Source: Acidobacteriaceae bacterium (lineage in GTDB: Bacteria > Acidobacteriota > Terriglobia > Terriglobales > Acidobacteriaceae). Taken from it: a stretch of DNA of 9,737 nucleotides. Both the position numbers and the translations under genes were made by a program. Below are positions 1 to 8,200 of this stretch, piece after piece (the stretch's first letter is position 1; every line of letters starts with the position of its first letter). The stretch is taken from assembly GCA_003167305.1 (NCBI GenBank), contig PMTP01000142.1, forward strand, positions 1 through 9,737, read 5' to 3'. A model generated the notes under the pieces. That model did no database searches, was not told where the DNA came from, and saw only the letters and a program-made list of their open reading frames with translations.

Positions 1-257
1 CGCGACAAGGGCGCGTGAGTAAAGCGCTCGTAATGGCCCAGATCGAGGTCGGTCTCGGCGCCGTCGTCGGTGACGAAGACCTCGCCGTGCTGGATGGGCG
101 ACATGGTGCCCGGATCGACGTTGAGGTAGGGGTCGAACTTCATCATGTTGACGCGCAGGCCGCGGCTTTCCAGCAAACAGCCGATGGAGGCCGCCGCCAA
201 ACCTTTGCCTAAACTGGACACAACTCCGCCTGTCACAAAGACATACTTTGCCGACAT
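1..257 (-). CDS. pyrG: CTP synthase, N-terminal part (cut by window edge)
   Basis: CTP synthase makes CTP from UTP with ATP and glutamine, the last step of de novo pyrimidine nucleotide synthesis in the cytoplasm. Only 85 codons are inside the window; they belong to the N-terminal synthetase (amidoligase) domain. Visible are the P-loop-like [13 protein letters not shown] (residues 7-19, with K18), K40 in [17 protein letters not shown] (38-53), and [20 protein letters not shown] (57-76), where D72 falls at the position of the known Mg ligand of E. coli PyrG. The ATG at 255-257 is chosen because the family starts a few residues before this P-loop and because AGTGAGG sits about 8 nt upstream. 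The glutaminase domain lies beyond the left edge. It has the same orientation as the paralog array but is 323 bp from it, with a strong hairpin between, so it is probably transcribed separately. The identification is secure. Confidence 0.97.
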   Translation of the reverse strand, partial: MSAKYVFVTGGVVSSLGKGLAAASIGCLLESRGLRVNMMKFDPYLNVDPGTMSPIQHGEVFVTDDGAETDLDLGHYERFTHAPLS

Positions 258-356
258 GGATGCAACCTCACTCTTCGATTGTTGGGATTGGCTGTACGAG
301 GTGGACACTCACAAGTATGGCAGAGATGGGGCGCGAAGGGAAGAGAAAACTGGGAG

Positions 357-389
357 GAACTGCCAGTTCGCGATCACATAGTGATCGCG
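357..389. repeat. Two abutting palindromes upstream of pyrG
   Basis: A 13-bp palindrome at 357-369 (GAACTG, one central base, CAGTTC) shares its last base with a second one at 369-389, which has 9-bp perfect arms (CGCGATCAC / GTGATCGCG) around a 3-nt loop. They lie 100-132 bp upstream of the pyrG start. They could form adjacent hairpins in a pyrG leader transcript or be a binding site for a dimeric regulator. Neither role is shown. The second palindrome is also where similarity to the leader relic (387-436) stops. Confidence 0.6.
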
Positions 390-436
390 GGCAACGCCAG
401 CATCAAAACCACGAGAATTCAACCCAACCGTTTCAT
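387..436 (-). pseudogene. Relic of a signal-peptide/leader segment from the paralog family
   Basis: Read on the minus strand from the ATG at 434-436 this gives MKRLG, a TGA stop, then ILVVLMLAL. It aligns without gaps to the first codons of gene 1 and gene 2 (MKRFAWILVV then MMLA or LMLA), with the Trp6 codon TGG changed to TGA. By eye 39 of 46 bases (391-436) match gene 1 positions 1708-1753, and four more match at 387-390. Downstream, towards pyrG, similarity stops inside the palindrome at 369-389 and nothing of the mature protein follows. Weaker resemblance to the shared 5' leader continues to roughly 480. The simplest reading is the dead 5' end of another family copy whose body was deleted. 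It could also now be just part of the pyrG leader. Confidence 0.72.
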
Positions 437-488
437 CGCGTCACTCTCTTGAAATATTGCGTTGCGCTCCCTGGACCGAAAAATTGCA

Positions 489-581
489 TTGCCGGCGAGC
501 AACATTCCAGTCAGCGGAACGGCGCGGCGGCTGATGGTGGCAGCCGCCGCGCCGTTGGTATTGTTGAAGTTGCCGGCGAGC
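489..581. repeat. 12-bp direct repeats flanking the hairpin after gene 1
   Basis: TTGCCGGCGAGC occurs exactly at 489-500 and again at 570-581. The second copy reaches the first base of gene 1's stop codon. The two copies bracket the 518-556 hairpin. This could be a footprint of duplication or of a small inserted palindromic element, or chance in GC-rich sequence. Confidence 0.5.
518..556 (-). terminator. Long GC-rich hairpin downstream of gene 1
   Basis: A perfect 16-bp stem (518-533 with 541-556) closes a 7-nt loop and starts 25 bases after the gene 1 stop codon on the minus strand. The arms include GGCGCGGCGGC and its complement, so the RNA stem would be very stable. The tract immediately after the stem on the minus strand is not T-rich; a short T run comes only about 30 nt later. 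It is therefore not a textbook rho-independent terminator. A transcript-end or mRNA-stabilising hairpin is likely, and a palindromic repeat element is the alternative. Confidence 0.5.
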
Positions 582-1753
582 TACTGAGCGGCCAGCTGGT
601 AATTCTTGTACTCGGAGGTGAAGAGTGTGCGGCGGATGGTGAACTTGGCGGAGCCGGAGTCGCCATTGGGAATCACCTTGGTGTCGATGACGGCCTTGGT
701 GGGAAGGACCAGGGCTGTTGCGCCAACCTTCACCGGGCCGTAATCGATGCGCTGGTCTTCCTGCTGAACGTCGTCGGCGGCTTTGAACTCAGCCTGCAGG
801 TTGAGCCGGACCACGATTCCCGAATCCGGATCGACGAAGATCTCGCCGTGATAGGGCACCGTGGCATTGAAGTGCTGGTCATACGTGGTGTGCGTCTGCA
901 GATTGCCCTTGGCTGTGAAATCTCCGCTGCCCTGGGCTCCCGGCTTATAACTCAACAGCCCGGTCTGCTCCGAAGTCGGGAAGCAGCAATAGCTCACCGC
1001 GTAGTGGGACTTCTTCTTGTCCACAGAGAAGGCAAAGACGGCAGCGGCCTTTTTATTGATGGTCTCCCAGCGAAGCCAGCTGATTGTGCCGGCGGTCTGC
1101 GCATCCTGGAGTACGCTGCTCAGAACCGGTCCCTGTCCCTGCAAAGCGATATAGCCATTCTGACCCCATGGGGTCTTATCCTTTGCCGTGGACACCTTTT
1201 CGGCGCCGTTCTGGGTATCGACCGGCACTTCTGTTGAATTGATGTAGTGGATGAAGCGGTTGGCTTGCACCAGGTTGGGATCTACGTCCGAACTGCCGGA
1301 GTGCATCCCCGTTACGGTGGCAATAGCCTCGACATTGTCCTGAAAGCGTATGGTGGTTTTGGTTGCGGTCAAATGCGGCAGTTGGGCGTAGGTCTTTGTT
1401 GTGTAATCGACAGCCTTGTCGAGGATGGCCTTTTGCGCGGCGGCATCGGGGGCGGGAGTGGCGGGAAGGTCGACAGCCGGGGGCGGCAGCACGGCGCTGC
1501 GCGCCTCAAGAACGTAGATCTGCTCGGTCGATAATGGGCCGGAAACGTACGAGACCAGGCTGTTCATCGCGGAGCGAGTGAGCTCTTCGGTCAGCTCGAC
1601 CTGCTTGAGTTCGGTGGCCACTTCGGCGTCTGTTTTCCTTCCCTGCTGCAAGGAAACCAACATATCCTTGAGTTGTTGTACGGTGATTTTTTTGGCGGCC
1701 CATGCGGGCGACGCGAGCATCATAACCACGAGAATCCATGCAAACCGTTTCAT
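581..1753 (-). CDS. Gene 1: exported protein, stand-alone N-terminal module of the VWA-paralog family
   Basis: This is a 390-aa protein of unknown function. Residues 1-19 are a Sec signal peptide (MKR, then a hydrophobic core, AWA before A20), with no lipobox Cys. The mature part matches the N-terminal halves of genes 2 and 3 along its length: KKITVQQLKDML (21-32), the Pro-rich LPPPAVDLPATPAPD (89-103), SHYAVSYCC (249-257), YHGEIFVDPDSGIVVRL (301-317) and DYGPVKVG (337-344). It ends at 390, where the others go on to a linker and VWA-related domain. C256-C257 is kept, but the third Cys of genes 2 and 3 (in ICP) is replaced by Leu (VLP, 349-351), leaving only two Cys. The ATG at 1751-1753 is preferred over one 11 codons upstream because AAGGAGAG ends 3 nt before it and a signal peptide follows directly. 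It lies 245 bp after gene 2 and may have its own promoter. Confidence 0.88.
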   Translation of the reverse strand: MKRFAWILVVMMLASPAWAAKKITVQQLKDMLVSLQQGRKTDAEVATELKQVELTEELTRSAMNSLVSYVSGPLSTEQIYVLEARSAVLPPPAVDLPATPAPDAAAQKAILDKAVDYTTKTYAQLPHLTATKTTIRFQDNVEAIATVTGMHSGSSDVDPNLVQANRFIHYINSTEVPVDTQNGAEKVSTAKDKTPWGQNGYIALQGQGPVLSSVLQDAQTAGTISWLRWETINKKAAAVFAFSVDKKKSHYAVSYCCFPTSEQTGLLSYKPGAQGSGDFTAKGNLQTHTTYDQHFNATVPYHGEIFVDPDSGIVVRLNLQAEFKAADDVQQEDQRIDYGPVKVGATALVLPTKAVIDTKVIPNGDSGSAKFTIRRTLFTSEYKNYQLAAQ

Positions 1754-1811
1754 TTTCTCTCCTTTTGCAACAAGCGCTGCAACCATTCGACGGTGAAATA
1801 CCCTTGCCGGT
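1694..1811 (-). repeat. Shared 5' leader plus signal-peptide block, copy at gene 1
   Basis: This 118-bp block contains the last 58 bp of the gene 1 leader, with the ribosome binding site AAGGAGAG at 1757-1764, and the first 60 bp of coding sequence. It aligns without gaps to 5071-5188 at gene 2, with about 13 mismatches counted by eye. Conservation extends into the untranslated leader (ACCATTCGACGGTGAAA on the plus strand), so it is not only protein constraint. A relic of its central part is at 387-436. Confidence 0.8.
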
Positions 1812-1933
1812 CACGTTCTTTTCAGCTATTTCCGATCCAATCAAAGAAACTGCGCTTGAAGATTTCGGATCAGGTCCGGCGCTGCCGGATGGCCGCGGCG
1901 GCTTAACTTCGTTGGCTTCGGGGTATCATCCCT

Positions 1934-1960
1934 GCTCTTGCAAGAGCCGCTGTCATTATA
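1934..1960 (-). promoter_or_regulatory. Candidate -10 box with a palindromic site at the start point, upstream of gene 1
   Basis: On the minus strand a perfect TATAAT (1955-1960) is followed 7 nt later by a 14-bp perfect palindrome, GCTCTTGCAAGAGC (1934-1947), which would sit at about +1 to +15 of a transcript. No good -35 hexamer is seen at 16-18 bp. The palindrome could be an operator, or a short hairpin at the end of gene 2's or the start of gene 1's transcript. A start here would give gene 1 a leader of about 195 nt. Confidence 0.4.
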
Positions 1961-1998
1961 CAGATCGATTGCCACGCCCGACTGCGGCAAATTGTGCT

Positions 1999-4900
1999 TC
2001 ACCCTTCATGCGCAGTCTGCAAGGCCGAGGCGGGAATGGTGACCGAGCCCATGCGGCCGGTGTTCTCGTCCACCACCAGGATGCGCAGCGTGGATGTGGC
2101 CGGCTTGATGGAGATAATGCGCTCGCAGGGCAGGCCACTGGCGAGCAGTTTCTGGTAAGTGGAGGATTGGAGGCGCAGTCCCAGCGTTTGCCCCTCGACT
2201 TGCGCATGAAGGCCGGCGTCGTCACGCTGGATGAAGAAGATGTCCAGCTTGTCCGTCCAGCGCCCGGCACTCTCTGCCAGGCCCAGGTCACCGGCGGCAA
2301 TCACGATTTTCATATCGGCGCCGGCAGCCATGGAGGCGACATTGGCGGTAACAGCCACCTGGTTGGCATCCACCGGCAGCCAGACCGCCTGCTGGAAGCG
2401 CTCTTTGAGGGTGCCCGGCTCCTTGGCGTACAAGTAGCCGGTGCGGTAGTGCAGGGTGAGGCCGGGGCGCTTGGCGGCCAGCTTGACGGTGAGCAGGTGG
2501 AACGTGTTGTCGGCAGGCAGGTCGGGCGTGAAGCTGAGCAGATAGGCGGCATGGCCGTCCTCGATTACGCCGTTGAGCTCTGGGGCAATGCTGCCGGAGC
2601 GCCGGAAGACGCGTCCTCCGGTGGCCTCGGCCAGATGGCGGATGGGTCCCTGGATGGGGCGTATATCCTGCTGTATTTGGGCCGACAGACGCCCCGGTCT
2701 CAAATCGTGCCCTCCGCTATCCGTTGTGTCGATATCCTTTCCCGAAGTCGCTTCTGGGCCCAAGCTGTGCTGCTGAAGCTGGGTCGGCGTCGTCGGCGCC
2801 AGTTCGACATTTCTGCGGCCGATGCTGGCGTCGATCATTCCGCCTTCCAGTTGCGAGACATCCAGCGGATAGACGCTGACGTGGGCATCGTTCATCGCCT
2901 CTTGGGCGCGCAGGGTGTTGGGCTCGATATATTTGTCGCCCTTTTCAATGCTCACCGCCTTGTTGCTCCAGTCGGCCAGCGCATTGTCGCTGGAGACCCA
3001 GACCAGGTTCTTGTGGCCGGGAATAGCCGCCAGATGCCGCGCCACCCCAACCAGGATCATCATCGCATCGCGGCCGGGATTGCTGCCCCAGTCGCGCAGT
3101 TGCGGGTCAAGCGCTTGCGTTTGTCCCTCCGAATCGTTGCTGGTATTGCCATTCACGTTGAGCAGATCCTCAATGCTATGAACCACCTCGATTTGCTGCC
3201 GGTTGCGCTGCTCTTCGCCCTGCGCATTTGCTAGGTCTTGCGCGCTGGGCATCCAGCGGCTCAGTTTTTCCTCCAGCAGGGCGTGATCGGCCGTCTCCTC
3301 GGCCAGAACCTGGAAGCCGGCGCGTTTCATCGCGTAGATCCCTACGCGCTCGTTGGCCGGAAGACTCCGCAGGAATTGCAGGGCCTGTCCACGGGCGTAG
3401 GTGAGATCGCTGAAGGCCAGGTTGCTTCCGTCCAGCAGGAGGATGGTGACGCTGCTCTCCTGCTTTTCCGCAGGGGCCTTTGCGTCGCCAGAGCTAGAGC
3501 CGCGATTGGAGAAGGTGGTTGGCTGGCCTGACGAGGCAACCGGCTGGTCCGGTAATGCGGCGGGAGCCGGGGCGGCTGCTTGCGAGAAGTACCGGAGTTC
3601 CTGCTTGCGCCCGTTGTCGTAGATCTCGAAGTCTTCCGACTTCAGATCCTTTACCGGATGTCCTTTCTTGTCGTAGGCCACCACGCCTACATCCACCAGC
3701 CGCGAGGCGACCTTGAGCGTGAAGCCGGAGGGCTGGGGCAAGCTGGGGCTGGCGGGGGCGTCCGGAACTCCGCTGGCCTCCGTCACGGCGATTTCCTGCT
3801 CAGGCGCCGGAGTGGACGGTGAGACGGGTGTGGTTCCGGTCCCGGCAACCGGTGTGGCTGGCGCGGCTGACTGAGCTGCCGCCGCCTCCGCAGGCTTTGC
3901 GGCTGCGGAATTCGAGTCTACGCTTTGCGGGCTGGCAGGGTTGGTCTGCGCAGCGTCAGGAGGAGGCGTTCCAGAAGCGAGTTCCGCGTCCCCGGTCACC
4001 ACGCGCGCATCGGCGCGGAAGAGATGATATTGCTCAAAGGCAACGTCATTCAACAGGGTCTGCGGAGGTCCCTGTACGAGAGACAATGTTTGACCGGGTG
4101 TGAAAACACTTGCCTCTCCCATGGCGCTGGTGTGGAGGGGCATATCCTTCACGAACTTGGAACTCTGCGCCAATGAAAACGCGATACTCTTCAGCGGGCA
4201 GATATAGGTATTGCCGCCGATTTCCACTGTCCCGTATTCCACCACGATGGAGGCCCTGGCAACCGGATCGCTGGTTTTCAGTTCGGCTTCCAGCTTCAGG
4301 CGAAGAATAGTTCCGCTGGCAGGGTCGACGGCCATTTCCCCGTGATAGGCGACGATCTGGCTAAAAGGATATTGGTTCGCGACGCCTTCCGGAGATTGTT
4401 CGGCAATACAGCAGAAATCCACTCTGTAGTGGGACTTTTCTTTGGGTACGGAGTAGCTGAAGACGGCCAAAGGTCCGCTCGAACCCTGTTCCCAGTGGCT
4501 CCAGGCCAGCTTGCTCCGGGCAGCATCCTCCAACACCGTGCCAAGGATGGGTCCGAAGACTCCCCATGTGGTCAACCCCTTAGGCTTCTTATACTTGACC
4601 GCACCGGTATCCACGGCCTCATGGCCGTGGCGATACGATACCGTGACACTGGAATTGCCGATGGGGTGCAACGGCTGAAAGGGAGTAGTTGGACTGTCCA
4701 CATAGCGCTGAAGTGGCGTGTCCTCAAAGCTGGTCGTGACCATGGTGGCTAAGAAGTTTGGCAACAGGGGAATGGTCTTGCCGACATAGTTTACGGTCAG
4801 AGCCAGCATCCGGCGTTGCGCGGTGACGTCGGGTGGAGCAGTGGCGGGAATCTCCGCAGCCGGAGGATCAAGAAACTCTGAGGCATCGGCCAATGCTACC

Positions 4901-5130
4901 AGCGCCTCCTGAGCTTGACCGCCGGGCAAAGCGGCTTTCCAGCGCGCGAGCCGGGTCGAACTCATCCGTTCTGTCAACTCCAGATCGGAGAGATGCCGCG
5001 CTACTTCCGCATCCGTATTGTACCGGGAAGCATTCAGGATCTGCTCCAACTGATCCACCGTCACGCGCTTGGCGGCCCATGCGTGCGATGCCAGCATCAG
5101 AACTACGAGAATCCATGCAAACCGTTTCAT
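1999..5130 (-). CDS. Gene 2: exported protein with VWA-related acidobacterial domain (TIGR03436 type)
   Basis: This is a 1043-aa exported protein of unknown role; by family analogy it may act in protein binding or at the cell surface. Order: signal peptide 1-19 (AWA before A20); N-terminal module about 21-380, with KRVTVDQLEQ (21-30), ELTER (51-55), SHYRVDFCC (233-241), YHGEMAVDP (262-270) and a third Cys in ICP (C311); Pro/Ala/Ser linker about 380-468; VWA-related domain about 469-905. The domain opens with FTLKVASRLVDVGVVAYDKK (470-489) and IYDNGRKQEL (503-512). Strand one is ILLLDGSNL, so D567 and S569 of a DxSxS MIDAS are present but L571 replaces the last Ser. WVSSDN (711-716), MNDAHVSVYPLD (746-757) and HYRTGYL (894-900) follow. 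Residues about 908-1043 form a C-terminal module nearly identical to gene 3's. The ATG at 5128-5130 is chosen for AGGAGAG at 5134-5140 and the signal peptide. Gene 3 ends 85 bp upstream, so co-transcription is likely. Confidence 0.92.
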   Translation of the reverse strand: MKRFAWILVVLMLASHAWAAKRVTVDQLEQILNASRYNTDAEVARHLSDLELTERMSSTRLARWKAALPGGQAQEALVALADASEFLDPPAAEIPATAPPDVTAQRRMLALTVNYVGKTIPLLPNFLATMVTTSFEDTPLQRYVDSPTTPFQPLHPIGNSSVTVSYRHGHEAVDTGAVKYKKPKGLTTWGVFGPILGTVLEDAARSKLAWSHWEQGSSGPLAVFSYSVPKEKSHYRVDFCCIAEQSPEGVANQYPFSQIVAYHGEMAVDPASGTILRLKLEAELKTSDPVARASIVVEYGTVEIGGNTYICPLKSIAFSLAQSSKFVKDMPLHTSAMGEASVFTPGQTLSLVQGPPQTLLNDVAFEQYHLFRADARVVTGDAELASGTPPPDAAQTNPASPQSVDSNSAAAKPAEAAAAQSAAPATPVAGTGTTPVSPSTPAPEQEIAVTEASGVPDAPASPSLPQPSGFTLKVASRLVDVGVVAYDKKGHPVKDLKSEDFEIYDNGRKQELRYFSQAAAPAPAALPDQPVASSGQPTTFSNRGSSSGDAKAPAEKQESSVTILLLDGSNLAFSDLTYARGQALQFLRSLPANERVGIYAMKRAGFQVLAEETADHALLEEKLSRWMPSAQDLANAQGEEQRNRQQIEVVHSIEDLLNVNGNTSNDSEGQTQALDPQLRDWGSNPGRDAMMILVGVARHLAAIPGHKNLVWVSSDNALADWSNKAVSIEKGDKYIEPNTLRAQEAMNDAHVSVYPLDVSQLEGGMIDASIGRRNVELAPTTPTQLQQHSLGPEATSGKDIDTTDSGGHDLRPGRLSAQIQQDIRPIQGPIRHLAEATGGRVFRRSGSIAPELNGVIEDGHAAYLLSFTPDLPADNTFHLLTVKLAAKRPGLTLHYRTGYLYAKEPGTLKERFQQAVWLPVDANQVAVTANVASMAAGADMKIVIAAGDLGLAESAGRWTDKLDIFFIQRDDAGLHAQVEGQTLGLRLQSSTYQKLLASGLPCERIISIKPATSTLRILVVDENTGRMGSVTIPASALQTAHEG
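2015..2090 (-). repeat. Perfect 76-bp direct repeat, copy at the 3' end of gene 2
   Basis: Positions 2015-2090 are identical, base for base by eye, to 5226-5301 at the 3' end of gene 3. They encode the last C-terminal strands, including RILVVDENTGRMGSVTIPAS. Identity is higher than in most of the two genes, which fits recent gene conversion or very strong constraint. Confidence 0.9.
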
Positions 5131-5188
5131 TTTCTCTCCTCTTGCAGCAAAGCCTGCGACCATTCGACGGTGAAAGACCCTCGCCGGT
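5071..5188 (-). repeat. Shared 5' leader plus signal-peptide block, copy at gene 2
   Basis: This is the partner of 1694-1811. It includes the gene 2 ribosome binding site (AGGAGAG at 5134-5140), 58 bp of leader and the first 20 codons. The upstream limit, near 5188, is only 28 bp from the end of gene 3. Gene 3 has a different leader and signal peptide, so genes 1 and 2 are related here while genes 2 and 3 are related in the VWA part. Confidence 0.8.
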
Positions 5189-5215
5189 TATGAATCGCGG
5201 ACGACATATTCATCC

Positions 5216-8200
5216 TCAATGCACCGTCTGCAAGGCCGAGGCGGGAATGGTGACCGAGCCCATGCGGCCGGTGTTCTCGTCCACCACCAGGATGCGCAGC
5301 GAGGCCGTGGCCGGCTTCATCTGGACAAAGCGCTCGAAGGGAACGCCGCTGGAGAGCAGGTTCTGGTAGGTTGAGGATCGCAGGCGCAACCCCAGCGTCT
5401 GTCCCTCAACCTGCGCGCGAAGGCCGGCGTCGTCGCGCTGAATGAAGAAGATGTCCAGAGTGTCCTTCCATCTGCCGGCGCGCTCTTCTAGACTCAGGTC
5501 GCTGGCGGCAATCTCGATCTTCACATCGGCGCCGGTGGTCATGGAGACGACTTTGGCGGTCACAGCTACCTGATTGGCATCCACCGGCTCCCAGACCGCC
5601 TGCTGGAAGCGCTCCTTGAGGGTGCCCGCTTCCTTGGTATAGAGGTAGCCGGTGCGGTAGCGCAGTGTGAGACCGCGCTGCTTGCCGGTGAGCTTGACGG
5701 TGATGGTGTGATACTGGCCGTCGGCCGGACCTTGGGGATAGAAGCTGACGCGCACGGCGGCGTGGCCGTCTTCGATGATCCCGGAGAGCTCGGCTGCCAG
5801 ATCGCCGGCCCGGCGAATGGTGCGCCCGCCAGTGGCATCGGCCACCTGCCGGATCGACGGCTGGATGGGATGCATATCCTGGTGCATCTCGGCGGTCAGG
5901 CGGCCATCGGTCATATCGCGCGCCGGCCCGGAACTGCCGCCCAGTGTGGCCGCTTCCGCGGCTGCCGGAGTCAACTCGACGTTACGGTGCTGGATGTCGG
6001 CGCTGACGGTTTGGGCTTCAAGCTGAGAGACATCGAAGGGATAGACGGCGACATGAGCGTCATTCATCACTTCCTGGGCGCGCAGGGCATAGCTGTCGAG
6101 GTATTTGCTGCCCTTGTCGACGCTGACGTCCTGGTCGCGCCAGTCGGCGAAGACGTTGTCGCTGGAAACCCATACCAAGCTTTTATGGCCGGGGAGGGCG
6201 GAGAGATGGCGCGCCACGGCGACCAGAACGATCAGCGAGGCGCGGGCCGGATTGCTTCCCATATTGAGCAACTGGGGATCAATGGGACTGTCGCCGGCCG
6301 GCGCATCGGTGCGATTTCCGTTCACCGAGTCCAGGTCGGAGACGCTATGCACCTCATTGAAAGCCTGTCGGTTGCGGGTTTCTTCCTCTTGCGCCTGGGA
6401 GACAGACTGAGCGCTGGGCGTAAACTTCTGCAGGCGCGCCATCAGAGCGGCGTGATCGGTTGTGATCTCCTGCAAGACACGGAAGCCGAGGCTGGTCATG
6501 GTGTAGATGCCTACCCGCTCCGTGGAAGGCAGGGAGGCCAGGAACTTGAGCATCTGCTGGCGGGCGTGGTTCAGGTCTCCCCAGGCAATGTGGCTCTCAT
6601 CGATGAGCAGAACCGTGCTGCCGGTCTCGGCTGCCGGTGTAGCAGCGGGCGCGGCAGACGCATCCATGGCGCGATTGGAAAAACTGAACTCTGGCACCGG
6701 GGCGGCAGCCGGCACAGGCGGGACCTGATCCGCAATCTGGCTGAAGAAGCGCAGCTCCTGCTTGCGCCCGTTGTCGTAGACCTCGATCTCTTCCTGCTTC
6801 AAATCCCGGACAGGATGGCCCTTCTTGTCATAGGCCACAATGCTCAAGTCCACCAGCCGCGAACTGACCTTGAGTGTATATCCGGAGGTCTGGAGCGGGT
6901 TGAAGATGGCGGGCAGGTCGGGAACGCCGTTGGCCGCGGTCATGCTGATCTCCGGAATCACCGGCGCGGGCGGCGGAGTGGGCGTAGTTGCGGGCGGCGC
7001 GCTGGCTTCGGCTGGCTGGGCCGATCCCAGAACTGGGGCTGGCGCGGAGGGGACTGGCGAAGCATCCGGCGGCGCAAGGCCCGGAGCGGGCGGGGCGCTC
7101 GGAGTGAGTGCGTTGGGTTCGCCCGCATCGGCAAGAATGCGCGCCGTCGCGCCCAGGCGGTGATAGTGCGTGAAGCCGGTCTCGTTCAGCAGCAGGAGCG
7201 GCTGGCTGATGCGATGGCTGGCCGGGCTGGCCCATGCTGCGTCGGTGGCCTGGCTGCTGGCAATCGTCGTGCTGCCTCCCGAGCCGCTGTTCTGGCCGGC
7301 CTCTTCCATGGAGAGCGCCAGAGAGCGAACCGGGCAGATAAAACGCTGGTCGCCGATGGAGACGGGGCCGTACTCGATCGCGGTGGCGGCGCGCAGCAGC
7401 GGGTCGCTGCTTTTCAATTCAGCTTCCAGTGTGATGCGCAGGACGGCTCCGGTGGCGGGATCGACAGCGAGCGAGCCGTGATAGCCGGGAGTCTCTCTGA
7501 ACGGTTGCGCGGTCTGGGTCTCGGGCAGGTAGGCTATCCCTCCCCCCGAACGGCCGCGGCCACCCGAACCGGCGGAAACGCCGATCTTCTGCGTGATGAC
7601 GCAGCAGTAGGTGACCCCATAGTGCGAGGCGGCGCGGGGCACCGTGTAGTGATAGACCGCGGCCAGACCGTTTGTCGTCTGTTCCCAATGGGTGAAGGTC
7701 ACTGTGCCTTTGGCGGTGTCGGCCAGCACCACGGTCAGCGCCGGGCCGAACTCGCCCCAACTGCGCAGGCCCAGCTCCAGTTGGGGCTTGGGAGCGCTGG
7801 CAGCCGCGGACGAATTGGAATCCAGAATCTCGTGGCCTTCGCGATAAGTGATCTCCTGGCTGGCAGTTCCTACCTGGTGCAGACCGTCGCGCACCGCCCA
7901 GCCGCCTTTCTCCAGCACTTGCGGGCTATTGTCGAAGCGTTGGGTGGCGCGGGTGGCGAAGAAGTTGGGCAAATGGGGCAGGATCACAACCGCAAACCCG
8001 CGCGCCATATCCATCATGCGCTGCTGGGTGGCGGCGTCCGGAGGCGCCGTGGCGGGCAATTCGGCGACCGGAGGGTCAAGAAAGGCCGATTGGTCGGCGA
8101 GCAGTTCGAGGGCCAGCGACGCGCGTGGGGTCAGAGTGAAGCGGGCGGTAAACCTGTCCAGCGTGGTTTCCGTCAGCCGCTCGGAGAGTTCCAGATCGCC

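Noticed and set aside
248..1237. A 329-codon plus-strand open frame across the gap and gene 1
   Set aside because: It is antisense to pyrG's start and gene 1 and crosses the hairpin; the translation is not protein-like.
1754..1786. An 11-codon upstream start for gene 1 (and the same at 5131-5163 for gene 2)
   Set aside because: The extension is the ribosome binding site and leader translated (ending KGEK or RGEK). Starting at MKRF gives a proper signal peptide and good spacing. Conservation of the extension between the genes reflects the shared leader.
1738..3234. A 498-codon plus-strand open frame opposite gene 2 and the gap before gene 1
   Set aside because: It has no ribosome binding site at the start and no domain; it runs antisense through the conserved VWA and C-terminal modules of gene 2.
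3777..4000. Possible tandem repeats in the Pro/Ala linker of gene 2
   Set aside because: The composition is biased, but no regular repeat unit was found by eye.
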